Shown here piece by piece: positions 14,168 through 18,092 of a stretch of 18,092 nt of DNA (its first letter is position 1; every line of letters starts with the position of its first letter). Source of the DNA: JAMOQA01 sp964420365. GTDB taxonomy: Bacteria > Acidobacteriota > Polarisedimenticolia > J045. Made by a program: the position numbers and the translations under genes. The notes under the pieces were generated by a model. It made no database searches. It was not told the origin of the DNA and saw nothing but the letters and a program-made list of their open reading frames with translations. The stretch covers positions 1-18,092 of the forward strand of contig CAYQTA010000090.1 of assembly GCA_964420365.1 (NCBI GenBank), given 5' to 3'.

Positions 14168-14189
14168 CGGGCATCTCACGGGATGCCCG
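14168..14189. other. Hairpin upstream of the DivIVA-hutI operon
   Basis: A perfect 8-bp inverted repeat, CGGGCATC / GATGCCCG, with a 6-nt loop lies 41 nt upstream of the DivIVA-like start codon. It could be an operator dyad or a hairpin in the 5' leader. No promoter could be assigned with confidence, and a chance dyad in GC-rich DNA is possible. Confidence 0.35.
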
Positions 14190-14271
14190 AACGATACCGC
14201 GTTTTCCGGCCCGGCGAAACGGTCCGGTGGCGGGCGCGCGCGGCGGCGTGATTCGCGATGGCGGCACGAGC

Positions 14272-14324
14272 GCGGCGCTGCGCGCCGCCCGGGTCACCTT
14301 CCGGCGACCCCTACCAGAGGCCCG
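14272..14324 (+). repeat. Intergenic GC-rich repeat, copy 1
   Basis: This 53-nt unit is repeated with only four differences at 14454-14506. It contains an imperfect dyad (GGGTCACC / GGCGACCC) followed by CTAC and AGGCCCG. It lies in the non-coding stretch between the DivIVA-hutI operon and the coiled-coil gene, which otherwise holds no gene I can support. It resembles the short palindromic extragenic elements common in GC-rich genomes. Confidence 0.7.
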
Positions 14325-14365
14325 TACACGAGGGCGCGGGCGGCGGGTTTCGTGGATTCTTGTAG

Positions 14366-14385
14366 GGGCGGCCGGAAGGCCGCCC
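14366..14385. repeat. Strong hairpin with GGAA loop inside a dispersed element
   Basis: A perfect 8-bp stem, GGGCGGCC / GGCCGCCC, is closed by a GGAA (GNRA-type) tetraloop and preceded by TTGTAG. The 36-nt segment starting here at 14365 recurs with 32 of 36 identical positions at 16228-16263, so it belongs to a dispersed family. Its position downstream of the coiled-coil gene (minus strand) would also allow a transcription-end or RNA-stability role. Confidence 0.6.
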
Positions 14386-14453
14386 GCCGGTGCCGGGCGC
14401 ACAGGGTGACCTGGCCGCGCGTGGCGCCGTCGTGCGCGTTCGCCGTGGGATGC

Positions 14454-14506
14454 GCGGCGCTGCGCGCCGCCCGGGTCGCCTCCCGGCGACCCCTACGAAA
14501 GGCCCG
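14454..14506 (+). repeat. Intergenic GC-rich repeat, copy 2
   Basis: This is the second 53-nt copy, with the dyad GGGTCGCC / GGCGACCC perfect. It is followed directly by a third, diverged partial copy at about 14501-14527, whose terminal CTA supplies, on the opposite strand, the TAG stop codon of the coiled-coil gene. The element therefore runs right up to, and slightly into, the end of a gene. Confidence 0.7.
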
Positions 14507-14524
14507 GGTCGGCTGCCGGCGACC

Positions 14525-16186
14525 CTACCGGTGGTTCGTTGCGGTGGTCGCGCGACCGGGGCCGTAGAGCGTTCCGGCGAGGGCCGGGATCGTTGCCGCC
14601 CGCGGGTGCCGGAGGAACGGCACCCGCGCCTTGCTGGTCGCCGCGGAGAGGGCCTGGGTGACGTCGTGACCGCAGAACCGGGTCAGGGCGACGACCCGGT
14701 CCCACCGGCCGTCCCGGATCTGCTTTTTCAGCGCCGGGAAGTCCGCGCTGCGATCCCGGTACGATTCCACCCAGTCCACGTCGGCCCAACCGAAGTAGTC
14801 CCGGAGCATGTCGCGGCGCCGCGCGTCCGGCAGGCCGCCGACGAGCAGCACCCGCTCGCCCCGGCCGGCGTCCCGGCGATCGAGGACCCAGTCGGGCCAC
14901 GGATGTACCGCTTCCTCGGCGGCTTCTTCCGCGGCTTCCTCCGCCGGGTCCTCGCCCGACTCGCCCGCCACCGGGGCTGCCTCCTCCTCGCCGGATGCCT
15001 CCGCCCCGGGCTCGATGCCGAGAAGGCGCCGCAGCGAGCGGAAGACCCGGCCCGACTCGACCAGGTCGAACCGCCCGTCGAGGAGCTCGGCCACCTGCCG
15101 GAGGCGGTCCTCGTCTCCCTCGGCGAGCCGGCAGGCTACCGCTGCCTCCTTGCGCGCGTCCTCCCGGACGCCGTCGCCTTCCTCGAGCCGTCCGAGGAGC
15201 GCCCGCAGCCGATCGATCGCCTCCTGGAAGGCGATCCGCCGGACCTCCTCGCGCCACCGCCGGCGGGCCTCCTCGATCTGCCGGCGGCGTGCCTCCTCCC
15301 GCCGGCGGGCCCGCTCCTCCGCCCGGCGGCGGAGACGCTCGTCCGCCGCACGCGCGAGGCGGTGCCAGTCCCGGTTGCGCAGCCGCGAGCTGAGCACCTC
15401 GGTCCAGCCCGGCTCGTGGAGCTTGCTCGTCCGCGTCAGGACGCCGAACGCCTTCCGGATCGCCTGGCCTTCCTCGTCCAGCTCGGGAATCGGCAGGTCG
15501 GTGGCCAGGCCACGTCGCTCGCGATCCTCCTGCAGGAGCTTCAGCCGCGCCCCGATGGAGACGATCCGGTCGAGGAGGTCTTCCTTGTCCATGTCCGGCG
15601 CCTCCAGCTCGACGCGCTGGGCCTCGTGCAGCAGGTCGATCGCGGTGCGCCGCGCCGCCTCCTCGGCGGCGATCGCGTGCTCCACCGCCAGCTTCTCCTC
15701 GAACCGGGCGAACAGGTCCGCGGGGAAGGGAACGTCCCGGTCCAGGCACGAGCGGCGCAGGAGGTCCCAGAGATGCTCGGTGGCCAGGTGGCCGAGCCGG
15801 TCCGCCCCGAGGAGCAGCTCGTTGGCCAGGTTCCGGGCGTCGGTGTCCCGCTGGATACGCCGGACCCGGGAGCGGAGGTGCAGGTAGCGCTCCCGGTCGC
15901 ACCCGGGGAAACACTCCGCCTCGACCCGGGCCGCGTCCTCCTGCAGCCGTTCCGCGCGGCGATGGAAACCCGCGGCCTTCCCGCGGACCTGGCGGGCATA
16001 GACGCCGAGCCCGAGGGCGTCCAGCCGGCGGGCCTCCTCGTCGAGGAGGCGTACCGCCGCGTGGAGCAGGTCGGCGTCGGTGAGCATCTCGGCGACGTCG
16101 CGCGTGCGGGACGTGGCACCGAGCACCCGGGTGAGCCGGGTGCGACGAGCCTCGATCAGTTCCTGCCTGGCCTGTTCCCGGTCCAT
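14525..16186 (-). CDS. Coiled-coil protein with DUF2325-like C-terminal domain
   Basis: This 553-residue soluble protein has no known function. Residues 1-270 are mostly helical with many Arg, Glu and Leu residues. About 275-345 form a highly charged coiled coil (ADERLRRRAEERARRREEAR and onward). About 390-428 form an acidic, Ala-rich linker with a repeated AEE element. Residues 446-540 resemble DUF2325: VLLVGGLPDARR (a Rossmann-like GG turn), DWVESYRD, DRVVALTRFCGHDVTQAL, then SKARVPFLRHP. DUF2325 domains are small nucleotide-fold modules of unclear role. ATG 16186 is chosen because the upstream extension to 16327 is Pro/Arg-rich and lies over a dispersed repeat; no clear ribosome-binding site is visible. 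The stop codon lies within a copy of the intergenic repeat. It is on the same strand as the small membrane protein upstream (147-nt gap), possibly one unit. Confidence 0.8.
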   Translation of the reverse strand: MDREQARQELIEARRTRLTRVLGATSRTRDVAEMLTDADLLHAAVRLLDEEARRLDALGLGVYARQVRGKAAGFHRRAERLQEDAARVEAECFPGCDRERYLHLRSRVRRIQRDTDARNLANELLLGADRLGHLATEHLWDLLRRSCLDRDVPFPADLFARFEEKLAVEHAIAAEEAARRTAIDLLHEAQRVELEAPDMDKEDLLDRIVSIGARLKLLQEDRERRGLATDLPIPELDEEGQAIRKAFGVLTRTSKLHEPGWTEVLSSRLRNRDWHRLARAADERLRRRAEERARRREEARRRQIEEARRRWREEVRRIAFQEAIDRLRALLGRLEEGDGVREDARKEAAVACRLAEGDEDRLRQVAELLDGRFDLVESGRVFRSLRRLLGIEPGAEASGEEEAAPVAGESGEDPAEEAAEEAAEEAVHPWPDWVLDRRDAGRGERVLLVGGLPDARRRDMLRDYFGWADVDWVESYRDRSADFPALKKQIRDGRWDRVVALTRFCGHDVTQALSAATSKARVPFLRHPRAATIPALAGTLYGPGRATTATNHR

Positions 16187-16227
16187 GGCCCAAGGGTAGC
16201 GGACCGCCCGGGACGGCTCAAAGGACG

Positions 16228-16263
16228 GGGGCGGCCGGCGGGGCGCCCGCCGGTTCCGGGCGC
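16228..16263. repeat. Second copy of the dispersed GC-rich hairpin element
   Basis: The 36-nt segment matches 14365-14400 at 32 positions, including the shared CCCGCCGGT and CCGGGCGC end. It lies in the 147-nt gap (16187-16333) between the small membrane protein gene and the coiled-coil gene. The differences fall mainly in one arm of the hairpin, so the stem is altered here. Confidence 0.6.
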
Positions 16264-16333
16264 GCGCGGTGCCATGGACCAGGCCTGCGGCGCGAGCCGG
16301 GATCTCGCCCCGGCCCGCACGCGCCAAGGGGGT

Positions 16334-16705
16334 TCAGAACCTCAAGTGGGAGAACGTCTCGTCGAACTTCCAGGTCCACTTCCAGACCTCGAGGTCGACG
16401 GTGACCTCGTGCCGCACGCGGGCCTCGACCTCGTTCTTCCGGACCTTCACCTCGACCTGCTTCTTGTCGAGGGGAAGGCCGAGCTCGTGGGCCTTCTCCA
16501 CGATGCGCCGCGTGAGCTTCTTCGGATCGATGCGGGAGTGGGCCGCCGCGAACTTCACCTGCTCGTCGACGAAGTCATGGAACTCGTAGACGGCCACCCG
16601 GACGGGGATGGCGCGGACCCCCGTGAACACCGCCGCGCCCATCAGGGCGAGCCAGATGATCACACCGAGCCGGCCGGAGCCGCGCTGTCCGAGCACACGC
16701 ATCAT
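16334..16705 (-). CDS. Small single-pass membrane protein, DUF4845-like
   Basis: This 123-residue protein begins at ATG 16705 (or the adjacent ATG 16702), with GGAGG eight bases upstream. The basic N-terminus is followed by one transmembrane helix at about 13-31 (LGVIIWLALMGAAVFTGVRA). A periplasmic-type domain comes next: a helical part (VDEQVKFAAAHSRIDPKKLT), the LGLPLDKKQVEVKVRKN turn, and paired beta strands (EARVRHEVTVDLEVWKWTWK) ending in DETFSHLRF. This order (helix, VDEAVKxAA-like helix, Lxxp-D strand pair) resembles small DUF4845-like proteins that I recall from Acidobacteriota and Proteobacteria. Function is unknown. It is divergent from the squalene/phytoene synthase-type gene with a 59-nt gap that must hold the start regions of both. 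Confidence 0.75.
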   Translation of the reverse strand: MMRVLGQRGSGRLGVIIWLALMGAAVFTGVRAIPVRVAVYEFHDFVDEQVKFAAAHSRIDPKKLTRRIVEKAHELGLPLDKKQVEVKVRKNEVEARVRHEVTVDLEVWKWTWKFDETFSHLRF

Positions 16706-16764
16706 CGTCGGGTCCTCCGGGGTGGAATCTAGGGGCCGGGGGGGACACGTGGCAAGATGAACCC

Positions 16765-17679
16765 GTGGACGAGGCCGGGATCCTCCGGGCGACGTCGCGG
16801 ACGTTCGCCCTTTCCATCCAGCTCCTGCCGGGACCGATGCGGCCCCCGGTGGAGGTCGCCTACCTCCTGGCGCGGGCCGGCGACACGATCGCGGACACCG
16901 GGGAGGTGCCGGTGGACGTGCGGCGGACGCTCCTCGGGGCCCTGCGGCGGGCGGTCTCCGGGACGGGGCCGGCGCCCGGCATCCCCCGGGGGCTCGGGGA
17001 GATCCCCGAGGAACGGGCGCTCATCGCCCGGCTGGAGCCGATTCTCGCCCGCCACCGCGCGCTCCCGCCGGGCGACCGGCGGGACGTCGCCGCCGTCGTC
17101 GACGAGCTGCTCGCGACGATGGAGTGGGAACTCGGGGCGCGGGGGGCATTTCCGGACGCGGAGACCCTCCTGCGGTACACCGACGGGATCGCCGGCTGCG
17201 TCGGGGAGTTCTGGACGCGGCTGGTCGACCGTCACCGGGGGCCGCTGGCGCCGGGGCTGCGCCACGCCCTGGCGGTCGAGGGGCGTCGCTACGGGCGGGG
17301 GCTCCAGCTCGTCAACGTGCTGCGGGACCTCCCCCGGGACCGGGCCCGGGGAAGGGAGTACCTGCCGGTGGACGAGATCGCCCGCGACGGCCTCGCCGCC
17401 GTCCTGGCCCGCTGGGAGCTCCGGGCCCGGCGGGGACTCCTCGCGGGCATTGCCTACGCCGCGCGACTTCCGTCGTGGTCGCTCCGGGCGGCGACCGCGC
17501 TGCCGGCCGTCCTCGGGCTGGCGACCCTCGCCGAGCTCCGGCGGGCGAGCCTCGAGGAACGCCTCGACCCGGCGCGCACGATCAAGGTTTCGCGGGGACG
17601 GGTCCGGCGCCTGGTGATGGCCACCTCGTTCTGGACGTCTACCCGCGCCGGCACCCGCCGCCTCGCCCGCACCCACTGA
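16765..17679 (+). CDS. Squalene/phytoene synthase family protein
   Basis: This 304-residue enzyme of the head-to-head prenyl synthase fold would condense two prenyl diphosphates, for example farnesyl diphosphate to presqualene diphosphate or squalene. Visible features are the N-terminal TSRTFALSIQLLP motif, a first Asp-rich motif DTIAD (D40, D44), a YTDGIAGCVGEFW segment, and a second Asp-rich motif in LVNVLRDLPRDRARGREYLP (D188, D192). The start is GTG 16765; no ATG or good ribosome-binding site is visible in frame upstream, and an overlapping ATG at 16757 is in another frame. The C-terminus is short and basic (RRLVMATSFWTSTRAGTRRL). Length is near that of HpnC/HpnD-like and bacterial squalene synthase-like proteins. 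It stands alone, with no hopanoid or carotenoid neighbours in the window, so the exact product cannot be given. Confidence 0.9.
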   Translation: MDEAGILRATSRTFALSIQLLPGPMRPPVEVAYLLARAGDTIADTGEVPVDVRRTLLGALRRAVSGTGPAPGIPRGLGEIPEERALIARLEPILARHRALPPGDRRDVAAVVDELLATMEWELGARGAFPDAETLLRYTDGIAGCVGEFWTRLVDRHRGPLAPGLRHALAVEGRRYGRGLQLVNVLRDLPRDRARGREYLPVDEIARDGLAAVLARWELRARRGLLAGIAYAARLPSWSLRAATALPAVLGLATLAELRRASLEERLDPARTIKVSRGRVRRLVMATSFWTSTRAGTRRLARTH

Positions 17680-18092
17680 CCCGCCACTTCGGCGCGGGGC
17701 CCCGGCGGACGCCCTCCCGGGAGCCCCTGCGAACCTCCCACCGAACCCTCGCCACGCGGACCCTCCGCGGAGAACGGGGGCAAACGCAATCCCCGGAACA
17801 GAGAACGCCGGTTCCCGCAGGATCTTCCGGCGATTCCGGCCCTTCTCCGCTCCCCGGGACCATCCCGCATGTCCGGAACTGTTCGCACGAGTCCGCCGCG
17901 GGCGGGCCCGGCCACCCGGAACTGCGGGAAACCGCGTTCTCTGTCGGCGGAATTGCAGGACCCCGCCGTCTCCGTCGAAATCCTCGCAGAAACCGCCGCT
18001 CTCTGCCGGGATCCGCGGGGGAACGGGATCCCGGCCATGACGCTGCCCGAAAGCCCGGACCCGCCGGGCCCCGCGCATCCGCGTTGCAATAC
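17680..18092. other. Gene-poor tail with a long imperfect inverted repeat
   Basis: No credible coding region was found in these 413 bases; the open frames crossing it are Arg/Gly/Pro-rich with no domain features and look like GC-rich noise. The main structure is an inverted repeat: 17796-17820 (starting GAACAGAGAACGCCGG) is nearly the reverse complement of 17922-17944 (CTGCGGGAAACCGC and GTTCTCTGT). A weaker direct relative of the second arm appears around 17985-18020. A promoter for a gene beyond the window, a repeat element, or an RNA gene are all possible; I cannot decide. Confidence 0.5.
17796..17944. repeat. Long-range imperfect inverted repeat
   Basis: The arms are 17796-17820 and 17922-17944, about 23-25 nt each with roughly three differences, separated by about 100 nt. 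The shared core is CGTTCTCTGT on one strand and its complement on the other. Such arms could fold into one extended RNA structure or be two oppositely oriented copies of one short element. Confidence 0.5.

Noticed and set aside
13598..14179. N-terminal extension of hutI to 14179
   Set aside because: It overlaps the DivIVA-like gene in another frame, is Pro/Arg/Gly-rich, and HutI proteins normally start just before the DFVLTGA-like segment.
14128..14524. tRNA, CRISPR or riboswitch in the non-coding stretch
   Set aside because: No cloverleaf or regularly spaced unrelated spacers; two nested palindromic repeats explain the structure.
14390..16732. 780-residue plus-strand frame opposite the coiled-coil gene
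   Set aside because: No domain, low-complexity Leu/Pro/Glu/Arg composition; the minus-strand frame has heptads and a DUF2325-like domain.
16752..16759. GCAAGAT-containing sequence before the squalene/phytoene synthase-type gene resembling the operator at 8306-8317
   Set aside because: The right half (TTGCC) is missing, so there is no dyad.
17951..17961. AATTGCAGGAC in the tail, identical to 11 nt at the right half of the palindrome at 1783-1794
   Set aside because: Only the TTGCA half is present; the left side lacks TGCAA, and no cluster gene follows in the window.
17454..18089. 211-residue minus-strand frame across the tail
   Set aside because: Extends into the 3' part of the squalene/phytoene synthase-type gene in antisense, is Arg/Gly/Pro-rich, and includes both arms of the inverted repeat.

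Overview
This is an 18.1-kb stretch of very GC-rich bacterial chromosome (roughly 70% GC by eye). The organism looks Gram-negative. It has a Tsx-like outer-membrane barrel ending in an aromatic residue, several proteins with signal peptides, and an extracellular protein whose C-terminal tail resembles a module I associate with secreted proteins of uncultured Acidobacteriota and related lineages. A DivIVA-type protein, a squalene/phytoene synthase-type enzyme and dispersed GC-rich hairpin repeats fit such a genome, but the phylum is a guess.

Layout. (1) 1-753: the 3' end of a gene for a beta-propeller-like repeat protein, followed by a hairpin at 766-791. (2) 850-12343: a gene neighbourhood that looks like one regulon. 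A MerR+XRE+cupin regulator (minus) diverges from a secreted protein with two degenerate glutamine-amidotransferase-like domains (plus, 1824-4262). A minus-strand operon running from 8281 down to 4285 encodes a GABA-type aminotransferase, a secreted GyrI-like/amidotransferase-like fusion and an M20 metallohydrolase. A plus-strand operon (8345-12343) encodes a sodium:solute symporter, a small two-helix membrane protein, a Tsx-like outer-membrane channel and a succinate-semialdehyde-dehydrogenase-like ALDH. (3) 14127-12356 (minus): a DivIVA-domain protein translationally coupled to imidazolonepropionase (hutI). (4) 14128-14524: a non-coding stretch with GC-rich repeats. (5) 16186-14525 (minus): a coiled-coil protein with a DUF2325-like C-terminus; 16705-16334 (minus): a small DUF4845-like membrane-anchored protein. 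(6) 16765-17679 (plus): a squalene/phytoene synthase family enzyme. (7) 17680-18092: no credible gene, but a long imperfect inverted repeat.

How it may work together. The same palindrome, TGCAA-N2-TTGC(A/C), occurs in both divergent intergenic regions of block 2. One copy lies between the regulator and the secreted amidotransferase-like gene. The other lies between the two metabolic operons, where it overlaps recognisable promoter elements on both strands. The natural reading is that the cupin-domain regulator senses a small molecule and controls outer-membrane entry (Tsx-like channel), inner-membrane uptake (symporter plus small subunit), release of an amino acid from a conjugate (M20 hydrolase), and conversion to succinate semialdehyde and succinate (aminotransferase plus ALDH). 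The two secreted BPL_N-type proteins are the unexplained part. One keeps Cys and His-x-Glu; the other has Ser in one domain and lacks both Cys and His in the other. They may be periplasmic binding or processing components of an undescribed pathway for a GABA-like or related amino compound. The substrate cannot be deduced from the sequence.
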